Positions 27,338 to 37,040 of a stretch of DNA of 64,000 nt are shown here, piece by piece (the stretch's first letter is position 1; every line of letters begins with the position of its first letter). The DNA is from Borreliella lanei (GTDB taxonomy: Bacteria > Spirochaetota > Spirochaetia > Borreliales > Borreliaceae). The position numbers and the translations under genes are program-made. Location of the stretch: positions 310,001 through 374,000 of the forward strand of contig NZ_JACHFC010000001.1 of the NCBI RefSeq assembly GCF_014205895.1, given 5' to 3'. A model generated the notes under the pieces. The model was not told the origin of the DNA and did not search any database. It worked only from the letters and a program-made list of their open reading frames with translations.

Positions 27338-29059
27338 CTAATCTCCTATAAATTTATCAAAATAACTTAAAGTTTCTTGCTCGGAATCACTATTTAAAGC
27401 CCTGTTTGCCAATTCTTCTAATTCCGTTATTGTATACTTTTTAAGCAAATATTTAATTCTAAGTGTAGCACTAGGAATCATGCTTAAAGACCTAAATCCA
27501 AGGCCTACAAGAAGCAACGCTCCAGCATCATCTCCTCCAAGCTCACCACAAACAGACACATCAATTCCAGAACTAACCCCATCATCAAGAACCTTTTTGA
27601 TCAATTTCAACACAGCAGGATTATACTTGTCATATAAATTTGATATTTTTTGATTACCACGATCAACAGCTAAAACATATTGGGTTAAATCGTTAGTCCC
27701 TATGCTAAAAAAATTCAATTTATTGGCAAGTTTAGAGGAAATTAAAGCTGCAGAAGGAACTTCTATCATGCAACCCACTTCCAAATTTTCATCAAAAGGC
27801 AAGCATCTAGACTTTAAGTTGATTTTTGCATTATTCACAAAATATTCTATCGTTTCAATCTCTTCATATCTGGTAAGCATAGGAACCATTACCCGTATCT
27901 TCCCATAATGACTGGCTCTAAAAATAGCATTAAACTGCGCTTGGATTAATTCCTCATATTCCTTATACATCCTAAGCGCCCGAAAGCCCAAAAAGGGATT
28001 TTCCTCTTTCTTAAAATTAAGATAGGGAATTTCTTTATCCCCGCCAACATCAAGAGTACGAATCGTAACAACCCCTTTTTTTTCCATTGTTTCTATAACT
28101 CTCTTATAAGTTTCAAACTGCTCATCTTCTGTTGGAGGTTGTAAAGATCTCATATATAAGAACTCTGTTCTAAAAAGACCTATTCCCTCAACACCATATT
28201 TATTAACATAGGTAATATCAATAGGTGTTCCAATATTTGCCTTTAAAAACACCTTTATACCATCTTTTGTTTCAGCATCTTTATCTTTTAAAGAAAAAAG
28301 CTCTTTTTCCATCTCTACTTGACGCAAAATCTTACCTTCATAAAGATTAACCTCATCAGAAGAAGGATTTTTAATAACAATAGAAGATATTGCATCAATT
28401 ACTATTTTATCACCATCCTTTAACGCATCAATATCTGACAAAGTCATAACAAGCGCTGGAAGCCCCATTGTTCTTGCTAAAATAGCAGCATGAGAGGTTT
28501 CTCCTCCAACAGCAGTTAAAAACCCTTTAACATAATTTAAGTCAAATTGCATGGTATCAGATGGGGTTAATTCTTCGGTAACAAGAATAATATCTTTATT
28601 AATCTCAGAAAAATCGGATACTTGGCCTAAAATGATAGAAATTAATCTATTTCTAATGTCCTTATAATCAGATGCTCTTTCTTTTAAATAAGGATCTTTA
28701 TAATCTTCTACACTTTTAACCAAATTTTCAAACGCTAAATAAATAGAATAAGCAGCGCTATAATTTTCTTTTGTAATAAGTTCAATAACAAGCTCAGAAA
28801 GCTCATCATCTTCAACGATCAACACTTGACCTTCAAAAATACCTTTTTTATCATCTCCAAATTGAAGCACAGCTTTTCTCTCAAGATCCTTAAGAGCTTC
28901 AATTGCTTTTGACTTCGCTTTATTGAATTTTGATATCTCGCTATCAACTTGAGAAAAATCTATTTTTTCTCTATTTATAATTTTATCAAAATTTTTCCTA
29001 ATACAAAGAACTTCTCCAATGCCTATTCCTTTGGATATTCTTTTGCCCGATAAAGTCAT
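27338..29059 (-). CDS. ptsI: PTS enzyme I (PEP-protein phosphotransferase)
   Basis: First enzyme of the sugar PTS; takes phosphate from phosphoenolpyruvate and passes it to HPr. The 573-residue protein has the phosphohistidine H190 in GGETSHAAILARTMG, the PEP-binding barrel with IGLFRTEFLYM, GCMIEVPSA and the C-terminal catalytic CGELGGD. All domains are present at normal length. Lies 20 bases after ptsH and two bases before crr on the minus strand, one operon. Cytosolic. Confidence 0.97.
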   Translation of the reverse strand: MTLSGKRISKGIGIGEVLCIRKNFDKIINREKIDFSQVDSEISKFNKAKSKAIEALKDLERKAVLQFGDDKKGIFEGQVLIVEDDELSELVIELITKENYSAAYSIYLAFENLVKSVEDYKDPYLKERASDYKDIRNRLISIILGQVSDFSEINKDIILVTEELTPSDTMQFDLNYVKGFLTAVGGETSHAAILARTMGLPALVMTLSDIDALKDGDKIVIDAISSIVIKNPSSDEVNLYEGKILRQVEMEKELFSLKDKDAETKDGIKVFLKANIGTPIDITYVNKYGVEGIGLFRTEFLYMRSLQPPTEDEQFETYKRVIETMEKKGVVTIRTLDVGGDKEIPYLNFKKEENPFLGFRALRMYKEYEELIQAQFNAIFRASHYGKIRVMVPMLTRYEEIETIEYFVNNAKINLKSRCLPFDENLEVGCMIEVPSAALISSKLANKLNFFSIGTNDLTQYVLAVDRGNQKISNLYDKYNPAVLKLIKKVLDDGVSSGIDVSVCGELGGDDAGALLLVGLGFRSLSMIPSATLRIKYLLKKYTITELEELANRALNSDSEQETLSYFDKFIGD

Positions 29060-29079
29060 AACTTAAATCCTTCTAAAAT

Positions 29080-29340
29080 TCATTCCTTAAAAGATTCGAT
29101 AAGCTCTGCAAGCTCTGAAGCAGCAATCTCCTCATCCTCACCCTCAGCACATATCAAAAGCTTTTTACCTGATGATAATTCCAAAGTTTGAAGCCTGAAC
29201 AAACTTTTCCCGCTAACAGACTTTCCATCAGATTCTATTGTTATCTCACTAGAATACTCTTTAGCTTTTTTTACAAAAGTTGATGCAGGCCTAACATGCA
29301 AACCGTTTACAGCCTTAATAATTGCTTCTTTTTTTACCAT
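29080..29340 (-). CDS. ptsH: PTS phosphocarrier HPr
   Basis: Small phosphocarrier between enzyme I and the EII complexes, 86 residues. The active-site H15 sits in NGLHVRPAS, and S46 in GKSLF is at the position of the regulatory serine of Gram-positive HPr, although whether an HPr kinase acts on it cannot be judged here. ATG with GAGGGG about 12 bases upstream. First gene of ptsH-ptsI-crr; the 140 bases upstream are very AT-rich and hold a TATAAT-like box near 29400. Confidence 0.95.
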   Translation of the reverse strand: MVKKEAIIKAVNGLHVRPASTFVKKAKEYSSEITIESDGKSVSGKSLFRLQTLELSSGKKLLICAEGEDEEIAASELAELIESFKE

Positions 29341-29480
29341 AAGTACAGAAACCCCTCATTATGAATATTATTTTTTTTTTGATTAACTTTTTACATTATA
29401 ATACATAAAAATAAATTATATATTCCCTTTATATAAGAAATATAGCATACTAAAGATAGTAATTAAACTTATTCAAACAA

Positions 29481-30350
29481 TTAAAAATTAAAACTCATTA
29501 ATATGTCTAAATAAAAATTCTTTATTAGCTTTAAATTTCTCTCTCCTATATTGAAATTTTTAGAATCTCTTATATTTTTATCCAACATTTTAAGAGAATT
29601 TTCTATCTCAGAAAATGAAAGCGGCAAAGATTTGTTTAAAAGCAAAATCTGGAAATCCTTTATGACTATCACCTTGTCATCATAAAATATCTTTAACAAA
29701 AAATCATTTATAATGTCTCTTTTTATGTTTAAAAGAATGCATATAAAAATAATATCCGCTTCTTCCAAAATGTCAAAAGACAAGGTATTGAAAAATATTT
29801 TATGATAAAAGCTTCTGTTCCATAAATTCATCATCGGAAATTTAAATTTAGTAACAAGAATAGTGTTTCGATTTGCAATATACTCGGCTCTATTTAAATT
29901 ATAAGCACTAAAAACATAAGTTTTTTTGGTTAAAACATTTTTAAACTCAATTTGAGCATCAAGGCTTAGCAACAAAGGATAAATATCAAAAACGGTGTTT
30001 TTATAATAAAACCCATTTGCAAGGTTAATACTGTTTAAATATATTTTATCATTAAATTTTGAAATAAATTCATAAAACAAACTTGGAATATTTTTCTTAC
30101 CAATCTGAAGTATCTCGTTGTAAGTAACACATGGCCCCATCTCAAGAAAATTGCCCCTTAAAGACACCTTGTTAAATTTTTCAAAATTACCAACAATAAA
30201 AAAATTATCAATAGGTGTTTCTATATTAAATAAATTAGGATTTTTTTTAAAATCTAGCTCATTATAAATGATATAATTATTTAAATTTTTGTTAAATAAA
30301 TTAGATAGTATATTAAAACTTTCGGGGTAATAAACCTTAACATTAGCCAT
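29481..30350 (-). CDS. Degenerate FAD-subunit homologue (XDH family)
   Basis: A 289-residue cytosolic protein. The order and spacing of its motifs follow the FAD-binding medium subunit of molybdenum hydroxylases (XdhB/CoxM): VYYPESFNILSNLF at the start, LEMGPCVTYNEIL at 69-81, then FDIYPLLLSLDAQIEF (121-136) and KFKFP near 170. But the FAD-contacting loops are lost: YIIYNELDF stands where GGT(D/N)L is expected, and SINLANG replaces ATIGGN. So the fold is probably kept and FAD binding lost or altered. Its ATG overlaps the preceding gene by eight bases. The assignment is my own reading and needs a profile search. Confidence 0.7.
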   Translation of the reverse strand: MANVKVYYPESFNILSNLFNKNLNNYIIYNELDFKKNPNLFNIETPIDNFFIVGNFEKFNKVSLRGNFLEMGPCVTYNEILQIGKKNIPSLFYEFISKFNDKIYLNSINLANGFYYKNTVFDIYPLLLSLDAQIEFKNVLTKKTYVFSAYNLNRAEYIANRNTILVTKFKFPMMNLWNRSFYHKIFFNTLSFDILEEADIIFICILLNIKRDIINDFLLKIFYDDKVIVIKDFQILLLNKSLPLSFSEIENSLKMLDKNIRDSKNFNIGERNLKLIKNFYLDILMSFNF

Positions 30351-30810
30351 TTTTTCTATACAATTCTTCAGCTTTTAAATAGAGAGATAAAAAAGTATTA
30401 ACATCCATACAATTACATTTTAATGACTTTCTATAGCCTAAAATATCCGATTTGCTTACAATCTCGTTTTCCAAAAAGTAATAAAACAGCAAAACATTAG
30501 ATTCAAAACAATTGCTACAAAAATTAAAATCGTCTTCTAATAAAATCTTTTGCATGTGCTTATAAAAACTTTTCTTCTTGAGTCCTTCAAGGGTAACTAC
30601 ACTCCGACCATTTAAAATAAAAGCTGGAATTAAATCAGAATAAACAAGTTTAAAATCCAATAAAATTAAAAAAAATCTGTTATTAACAACATACTCCAAA
30701 CTATTGCTCTTAGCAAAAAAAATAGAATCCAAAAGATTCCTAGTCCCCAAAGAAAGACTAATCTTTTTTGAAACACTCTCTCCATTTAAATTAAAATTAA
30801 TTAGTGTCAA
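30343..30810 (-). CDS. [2Fe-2S] subunit homologue (XDH family), half degenerate
   Basis: A 155-residue protein that follows the small subunit of molybdenum hydroxylases: INFNLNGESV at the start, FILNGRSVVTLEGL at 64-77, then FNFCSNCFES and LKCNCMDVN. Cysteines C98, C101, C132 and C134 give C-x2-C-x30-C-x-C, almost the family spacing for the helical-domain cluster. The N-terminal ferredoxin-type cluster is gone: no cysteine occurs in residues 1-97. TTG start with GGAG eight bases upstream. Overlaps the large-subunit gene by 14 bases and the FAD-like gene by eight. Could still bind one cluster; could also be purely structural. Confidence 0.7.
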   Translation of the reverse strand: MTLINFNLNGESVSKKISLSLGTRNLLDSIFFAKSNSLEYVVNNRFFLILLDFKLVYSDLIPAFILNGRSVVTLEGLKKKSFYKHMQKILLEDDFNFCSNCFESNVLLFYYFLENEIVSKSDILGYRKSLKCNCMDVNTFLSLYLKAEELYRKNG

Positions 30811-32659
30811 TTTTTATACTCCAGCTATTTAAAATTTCTTCAAAATCAATAGGCGTGCTGCTTGCATTAAAATCAAATACCTGAATCAAAGCAGTTCGAA
30901 TTGCAGAAACAGAAACAATAAAAACACTTCTAAAAGAAAAAACAAACTCACCATCTTCAATAAACTCTAAGCTTAAACAATCTTTAATGTCGCAACTTAC
31001 ATTAGCACGACAAAATACATAATCAACCGCTAATCCAAATATTGTACGAATTCTCTTGTTATTTAACTTAAGCTTGGTAAATTTGCCTTGCTCTACAAAA
31101 AAGCTTACATTGCTAAAAACAGCGCTAAGAGAATAAAATTCAAATTTAAGCTCAACAGAACACCCAAGCATGCAATCACTAACATCGTTAATAGCTATTT
31201 TTTCCTTAAAAATTACAGGATATTCATTTGCAAAGTCTGCACCTATCAAAGAAGAAAAATTGTCCTTAATACTTAAAATTGCTTTTTCAATTAAATAAGG
31301 ATCTTTAAAAAGAAGATTATAAAAATTAGCAAAATCTAATACGCTCTCGTCTATCAAAAAATTTACACTGCTATAAGTCAAGCCCAGTGTTTTAGCCAAA
31401 CTATTTTTCAAATAGTTGCTTAAATTGTTGTCAATAATACTGTAGGGCAAAAACACATTTAATTCGTCCTTATACAAGAAAGCAACAACATATTGATCTT
31501 GACTTAAAAAATAAGCGCTTGAACTTAAATAAGCAAAACCAACTCCTCTTCGACTAGTATCAAAAATATCATAATCCTTATTAACACTTAAAACAGCAGA
31601 CTTCTTTATTAAAGAATTTTTTAAATCTAGTTTTTTAAAAATTTTTAAAAAGCTAGTATAATCACCTTTAATCTGTGTGATTAAATAACCTATTGGCTCA
31701 CAAGACATTGATAAAGCAATATTATAAAAATTGGAATAAATAAAATTATAAACAGAAGTCTCAAATGCCAAAAGATTGTCATAAAAAAAGATAAAATCAC
31801 TTTTATTCTCAACAAAAAAAATTTCTAAAAACCCATCAAAAAATAAATTTTTAAAAATATTATTAATAAATTTAAAATAAAACTTATATAAAAAATTTAA
31901 AGGTCTATTTATTATAATTTCTAAAATAATCTTTGAAAGCTTATTATCTTCCAATAAACAATTAGAAACTGAAAAAGTTAAATTTAAATTATCTAAAATT
32001 CCAAAATGTCTTTTGTAGTAAACAACATTAACCCTTTTATTAATTTTTTGTGAAATTACAATGCCTTGTAAAATTGCATTAAAAGAAATAGGAAAAATAG
32101 AGCTAGACCAGTAATTATTAAGAGAATTGATTTTTATTTTGTCTTTACTTACACCAAAATTTTCACTAATAAAAAATTTTAAAAAAGAAATATTGTCTAC
32201 ATTGGCATCAATAATTAAATTTTCAGAATCAAAAAATATTTTAACTAAAATAAAATCGTCTGAAAAACTATTATAATCACTAAATTCATAACAAGCATTC
32301 AAAACATTGCAAGCTCCAGATTCTTTCTTTGTAAATCCAGAAGAATAACTATTACTCACATCGCCAACTCTTAGATTAAAAAGAACACTTTTTTCTGCTT
32401 TTAGCAAATAATCCAAATTATCTGAATACAAAACCAGAGGAATTTGACCTTTAAAGCTTATTTTATTATCAAAAAGCTTTAAATTAAATTCATTAGAATC
32501 GACAAAATCTCTAAACTTTAAAGTTATATTATCTTTATAACTGATGCTAAAAATTGAATTTACATGTTCATCTATAAAACTAAAATCCTCAATAAAAGAA
32601 TCTTTAACATTGCAACAAACTGGCAAAGCCCAAAATTCATGCGCATCCACATTTGTCAA
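30797..32659 (-). CDS. Degenerate molybdenum-subunit homologue (XDH family)
   Basis: About 620 residues, no signal peptide, no membrane helix. Weak but ordered resemblance to the large subunit of xanthine dehydrogenase-type enzymes: VDAHEFWALP at the start, FKGQIPLVLYSDNLDYLLKA near 74-94 (family: GQ...A...A), RRGVGFAYLSSS near 365, LNVFLPYSIIDN...LAKTLGL, and a C-terminal SAIRTALIQVF...STPIDFEEIL resembling AIANAI...PLTPERIL. The conserved GVGE(P) active-site glutamate is absent. TTG at 32659 has GGAG nine bases upstream; a GTG at 32674 has none. First gene of three overlapping genes. This is the least certain of the three calls. Confidence 0.6.
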   Translation of the reverse strand: MTNVDAHEFWALPVCCNVKDSFIEDFSFIDEHVNSIFSISYKDNITLKFRDFVDSNEFNLKLFDNKISFKGQIPLVLYSDNLDYLLKAEKSVLFNLRVGDVSNSYSSGFTKKESGACNVLNACYEFSDYNSFSDDFILVKIFFDSENLIIDANVDNISFLKFFISENFGVSKDKIKINSLNNYWSSSIFPISFNAILQGIVISQKINKRVNVVYYKRHFGILDNLNLTFSVSNCLLEDNKLSKIILEIIINRPLNFLYKFYFKFINNIFKNLFFDGFLEIFFVENKSDFIFFYDNLLAFETSVYNFIYSNFYNIALSMSCEPIGYLITQIKGDYTSFLKIFKKLDLKNSLIKKSAVLSVNKDYDIFDTSRRGVGFAYLSSSAYFLSQDQYVVAFLYKDELNVFLPYSIIDNNLSNYLKNSLAKTLGLTYSSVNFLIDESVLDFANFYNLLFKDPYLIEKAILSIKDNFSSLIGADFANEYPVIFKEKIAINDVSDCMLGCSVELKFEFYSLSAVFSNVSFFVEQGKFTKLKLNNKRIRTIFGLAVDYVFCRANVSCDIKDCLSLEFIEDGEFVFSFRSVFIVSVSAIRTALIQVFDFNASSTPIDFEEILNSWSIKIDTN

Positions 32660-32940
32660 ACTCACAAACTCCACTAAACAAAAAATTAATTAAATTAGCA
32701 AGAATCTAATATTGCATAAATAAAAAGGATTAAAAAAATAAAACTTCAAAAACATCTGACCTTACCAACATATGCAACAATCTTAAAACAACTTAAAAAA
32801 ATTCACTTAAAACTAATTTGAAATCAGCACTATTTGTCAATAAAAATAGCCCCCAGAGATTTTTTATCTCTTTTGATAAATGGACAAATTATGCTAACAT
32901 TATAAATTATAGATGTTTTCTAAATAAAAACAAGGACCTT

Positions 32941-34428
32941 ATGAATAAAACAAAAAATCGAAGCTTTAAATATTTTATAATACTTTTATGTGTATTATTA
33001 TTTGGGGCAAATAATAATACAATAAGCTACTCTAGCATTGAAATTCCTCTAGAAGACTTAAGTGAAGACTTTAAAAGTTCTGGGAATAAAAGCGATCAAA
33101 TAAATACCTCAAAACATTTAAACAAAAACATAATTTCTTATGAAGACCCCAAAAAGGGTAAAGATCTAAAATTGCCAGAAAATATAAGAGACAAAAAACT
33201 GCCTAAAAAAAGAATGGACGAAAATGACCTAAAATCTGTAATTGAAAATTATGAAAATAAAATTAAAAATATAGAAAAGCTTTTAAAAACCAAAAATCAA
33301 AAAACATCAGAAAATGAAAAAATAGAATCAATCGAAAAAAAAGCAAAAAAATATGAAATTTTAACCAATAAATTAAAAAACGAAATATTAGAAATAAAAA
33401 AGCTCCTTAATAAAAAAACCAAGCCCAAAGAAGATGAAAATTACGAAAAAATAAATATTGAAAACATTGAAGAAGAAACCGATGATGATTTTGAAGACAA
33501 TTATGAATATAATGATGAAATTGAAGAAGCAGATGAGGACAATTACCCTTCTAATGAAGGAATAATAAACAATCTAAAAGAAAATCTTCATGAAAACGAA
33601 AAATATTATGCTATTAATGAAAAAAAAATCGATGAACTTGAAGACAGAATCAACGAGAATGAAAACACTATTTTAGACTTGCAAAGAGAATTAAGAAATT
33701 TTAAAAAAAAAGATAACTCAGATAAAAACTTAGAAGAAATTGAGGAAAACTTATCTTCAATAGGAAGAATAATCAATGATCTAAAAAGAAAAATCAGCAC
33801 AAATGAAGCAATAAACAAAGAAAATCAAAAAAAAATAAGAACCGATAAACACAAATTCAAAGAATTAGAAGATAAAATAAAGGAGAATGAAGAGACTATT
33901 TTGAAACTTCAAAAAGAATTAAACAATCTTAAAAAAAAAGAAATTTATCAAAAACCCTTAAACGAAGAAACTTTTATTCCAAGTATTACAAATAAAAATG
34001 ACGACTTAGAAGAAAATAAGAAATTAGAAAAGGAATATTTAAAGCCCATAGAAAAAAATGAAAGCCGAAATCCAGAAGAAAATACCAAAAGCACTCCAAA
34101 AACAACTATGATCAAAACAGCCGATTTTCAAATTTACCCTGACATATATCTTAATAACTATAATTTTAAAGAAAGAGGGGATCAATTTGCATTTAAAAAA
34201 GAAAACACATACTACATTGAAATAGATCCAACCAACAATTTAAATGAGGCTTTAAAAAATCATGAAATAATCTCAAAATATAAATTTGAAAAATATTTCA
34301 TTAACCCTACTCTAAAAAATAAAGAAGAATTTTTTAGAAACTTAATAGAAGTCAAAAATATCCACGAACTAGGAATTATGTATAAAAATCTAAAGCCTGA
34401 ATTTAAGCAAATAAAAATAATTAAATAA
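32941..34428 (+). CDS. Exported coiled-coil protein
   Basis: A 495-residue protein with an N-terminal hydrophobic segment (FKYFIILLCVLLFGA) that looks like a Sec signal peptide, followed by a very lysine- and glutamate-rich region, an acidic patch (about 180-205) and long coiled coil. Two copies of a roughly 80-residue coiled-coil unit are visible, each ending in ELEDrI.ENE.TIL.LQ.EL. A separate C-terminal domain of about 110 residues begins at TADFQIYPDIYLN. ATG 32941 has AAGGA five bases upstream; the frame is open 41 codons further but those are not signal-like. Monocistronic, convergent with ligA. Likely periplasmic; function unknown. Confidence 0.8.
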   Translation: MNKTKNRSFKYFIILLCVLLFGANNNTISYSSIEIPLEDLSEDFKSSGNKSDQINTSKHLNKNIISYEDPKKGKDLKLPENIRDKKLPKKRMDENDLKSVIENYENKIKNIEKLLKTKNQKTSENEKIESIEKKAKKYEILTNKLKNEILEIKKLLNKKTKPKEDENYEKINIENIEEETDDDFEDNYEYNDEIEEADEDNYPSNEGIINNLKENLHENEKYYAINEKKIDELEDRINENENTILDLQRELRNFKKKDNSDKNLEEIEENLSSIGRIINDLKRKISTNEAINKENQKKIRTDKHKFKELEDKIKENEETILKLQKELNNLKKKEIYQKPLNEETFIPSITNKNDDLEENKKLEKEYLKPIEKNESRNPEENTKSTPKTTMIKTADFQIYPDIYLNNYNFKERGDQFAFKKENTYYIEIDPTNNLNEALKNHEIISKYKFEKYFINPTLKNKEEFFRNLIEVKNIHELGIMYKNLKPEFKQIKIIK

Positions 34429-34448
34429 AAATAAACGCTTTTATCCAG

Positions 34449-36431
34449 CTAATCTAAGTAACTTTTTATGTCTTCAAAAGATATAATTTTTATATTTAAG
34501 CTCAAAGCCTTTTTAAGCTTTGAGCCAGCTTTTTCTCCTACAATAAGAAAATCCAAGCTCCTGGTCACACAAGTATTAAAAATTGCTCCTTTATTTCTTA
34601 GCTTGTCAATAACAATAGACCTGGAATAACCATTAAAAGCTCCAGTAATGCAAAACTTTTTACCGACCAATAACTTATTCTCACCATCAATCACAATAAA
34701 TTCTTCCATTTTAAATTCCAAATTTTCAAAAAATTTAAATTTATTAAGCATTATTGAATCATTAAAAGCTCCAATAATATTTAGAGCAATTTTTTCTCCT
34801 ATGCCTTTAATTTTCAACAATGTTGAAATAGCAAAATCTCTGTCTTGACAAAGCTTAAAAAGCTTTGAAAATGAATTTAAATTATTAAGAAATAACAACC
34901 TTATTGTATTTTCCCCTAAATCTTTAATTCCCATGCCAAGAAGTAATTTACTAAATGGCTTTTTTTTGCTAGCTTCAATTGAATTTATCAAATTATTTAT
35001 CTTTTTATCTTTAAACCCTTTAAATTCAAGAAGCTTATAAAAATCAAATGTATAAAGATCAATTTCTGAAGAAATAAATTTTTTCTCAAAAAGAAAAGAA
35101 ATTATCTTGTCGGAAAATCCTTCAATGTCCATACAATTTTTACTACAAAAATATTTTATTCTCTCGACTGCTATTGAAGGGCAATTATTATTCGGACAAA
35201 AAAAATGTGCCCCCTCTTTTACTACAACCGTTTTGCAAGCTGGGCAATTATCAGGAACTTTAAAAAATCCTGTTGAAAATTTATTTATCACCATTTCAAC
35301 AGCAGGAATCACATCCCCTCTTCTTGAAACTTTAACAACATCACCAACATTCAAACCAATAGACGTTATATAATCTTGATTGTGTAATGTTGCGCTAGTA
35401 ATAAAAGCTCCTGAAACAAAAACTTTATCAATATTAGCAACCGGAGTAATTTTACCACTACGTCCAACCTGAACAACAATGCTATTTACCCTACTAAAAC
35501 CCGAAAGCGCTTCAAATTTGTAAGCCATTGCCCATTTAGGATGATGCGCAGTATACCCTAATCTTTCTCTTAAAGCAAAATCACTAACCTTAAGAACAAC
35601 GCCATCTATTTCATATTCAAAAAAATCTCTTTTTTTTGTTATATCTGCTATGTAATTTAAAACTTCTCCAATTGAACTTTTTTGATCAAAAAACCTAATT
35701 AAAGGATTGACTTTAAAGCCCAATTTCTTAAGCCTTTCAGTAGCTAAATCATTCGTTTCAAACTCCAATCCAGCATTCAAAAAATCATAAATGAAAATAT
35801 TTAGAGGAAAATTAGCGACCTCTCTACTATCAACCCTTCTAAGTATTCCCGAAGCTAAATTTCTAGAATTAGTATAGGGCTTTTCCAAAAATTTATTTAT
35901 TTTCAAAAAATTTTCTTTAGTAATATAAACCTCACCCCTTAATACTAAATCAACTTTTTCATCAAGAAATAAAGGGATATATCTAATGGTTCTAATATTT
36001 TTAGTAACGTCATTACCAAATTTTCCATTACCCCTAGTAAGAGCTTTTTCAAGAATGCCATCTTTATAATAAAGAACAATAGAACATCCATCAATCTTTG
36101 GTTCAACAGAAATATTAAAAGAATTATTAAAATCAATCTTATCTATCCATGATTTTAGCAAATCAAGATCATAAACCTTATCAAGACTTAATATAGGAGC
36201 AGAATGTTCAACCTCTTTAAAGTCGTTTAAAAGATCACTGCCAAATTTAAGAGTAGGAGAATCTAAGGTTTTATATTCGGGGTACTTACTTTCTAACTCT
36301 TGAAGCCTTAAAATATGCTTATCATATACAAAATCTTCAACACTAGGCAAAGAATCGACATAATATTCTTTATCCCACTTTCTAATCAACTTCTTCAAGT
36401 CTGCAATTTCTTGCTGCACTTTGCTGCTCAT
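34449..36431 (-). CDS. ligA: NAD-dependent DNA ligase
   Basis: Seals nicks in DNA using NAD, cytosolic, 660 residues. Ia/adenylation domains with the adenylated K112 in EPKIDG, followed by an OB fold, a four-cysteine zinc finger (CPAC near 395, then CPNNNC), helix-hairpin-helix motifs (KIKGIG, and others) and a C-terminal BRCT domain from about 585 (KKFCITGAF). All parts are there at normal length. ATG start. Single gene, convergent with the coiled-coil protein gene 20 bases away. Confidence 0.97.
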   Translation of the reverse strand: MSSKVQQEIADLKKLIRKWDKEYYVDSLPSVEDFVYDKHILRLQELESKYPEYKTLDSPTLKFGSDLLNDFKEVEHSAPILSLDKVYDLDLLKSWIDKIDFNNSFNISVEPKIDGCSIVLYYKDGILEKALTRGNGKFGNDVTKNIRTIRYIPLFLDEKVDLVLRGEVYITKENFLKINKFLEKPYTNSRNLASGILRRVDSREVANFPLNIFIYDFLNAGLEFETNDLATERLKKLGFKVNPLIRFFDQKSSIGEVLNYIADITKKRDFFEYEIDGVVLKVSDFALRERLGYTAHHPKWAMAYKFEALSGFSRVNSIVVQVGRSGKITPVANIDKVFVSGAFITSATLHNQDYITSIGLNVGDVVKVSRRGDVIPAVEMVINKFSTGFFKVPDNCPACKTVVVKEGAHFFCPNNNCPSIAVERIKYFCSKNCMDIEGFSDKIISFLFEKKFISSEIDLYTFDFYKLLEFKGFKDKKINNLINSIEASKKKPFSKLLLGMGIKDLGENTIRLLFLNNLNSFSKLFKLCQDRDFAISTLLKIKGIGEKIALNIIGAFNDSIMLNKFKFFENLEFKMEEFIVIDGENKLLVGKKFCITGAFNGYSRSIVIDKLRNKGAIFNTCVTRSLDFLIVGEKAGSKLKKALSLNIKIISFEDIKSYLD

Positions 36432-36651
36432 AGGGTAAAATTTAACATATTATTTATTATTTTATCAAACAATCTTAACAAGTAAAAATCGACTTTACTA
36501 TACAAACCATAAAATATTGCCAAGAATACATATTATTTTATTTATATTCAAATTAAAATAATCTTTAAAGAAAAATATCAATCAAAAAGACTATATTATA
36601 AAAATGTGAATTATATTTTAATATGTTAAAATGGACAAAAGGAGTGCTAGT

Positions 36652-37032
36652 TTGGAAGAAAGCAAAAAAGCTTTAATAGCTGATGACTCACTTTTTATGA
36701 GGAAAAACCTAATAAAAATCTTAAGTCAATTGGGATTTAAAGAATTTTTAGAAGCCGAAGATGGCATTCAAGCTGTTAAAGAATTTGAAAAACAAAACGA
36801 TATTGATCTAATAACACTCGATATAACAATGATGGGAATGGATGGAATCACAGCTCTTGAGAGAATGTATGAAATTAATAAAAAATTGCTTAAAAAAGTT
36901 AATATATTAATGGTTACAGCTATTGGAAAACAAGAATTAATACAAAAAGCCTTATCTCTTGGAGCTAGAGGATACATTACAAAACCTTTTAAAAAAGACC
37001 AAATAATAGAGCAAATTAAACTTTTGGATTAG
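36652..37032 (+). CDS. cheY-1: CheY-type response regulator
   Basis: Single-domain receiver, about 126 residues. Acidic pair in LIADDSLFMRK, phospho-acceptor aspartate in ITLDITMMGMDG, T/A switch in VTAIGK and lysine in ITKPF. TTG at 36652 is preferred because GGAG lies seven bases upstream; an ATG 21 bases earlier lies upstream of that site and has none. First gene of a tight operon with fliS, a FlgN-like gene, polA, coaE and a SPOR gene. Co-location with fliS points to flagellar control; sequence alone does not show whether it binds FliM. Confidence 0.92.
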   Translation: MEESKKALIADDSLFMRKNLIKILSQLGFKEFLEAEDGIQAVKEFEKQNDIDLITLDITMMGMDGITALERMYEINKKLLKKVNILMVTAIGKQELIQKALSLGARGYITKPFKKDQIIEQIKLLD

Positions 37033-37040
37033 AGGAAATT

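Noticed and set aside
32818..32940. N-terminal extension of the coiled-coil protein
   Set aside because: The 41 residues would bury the signal peptide; ATG 32941 has AAGGA at the right distance.
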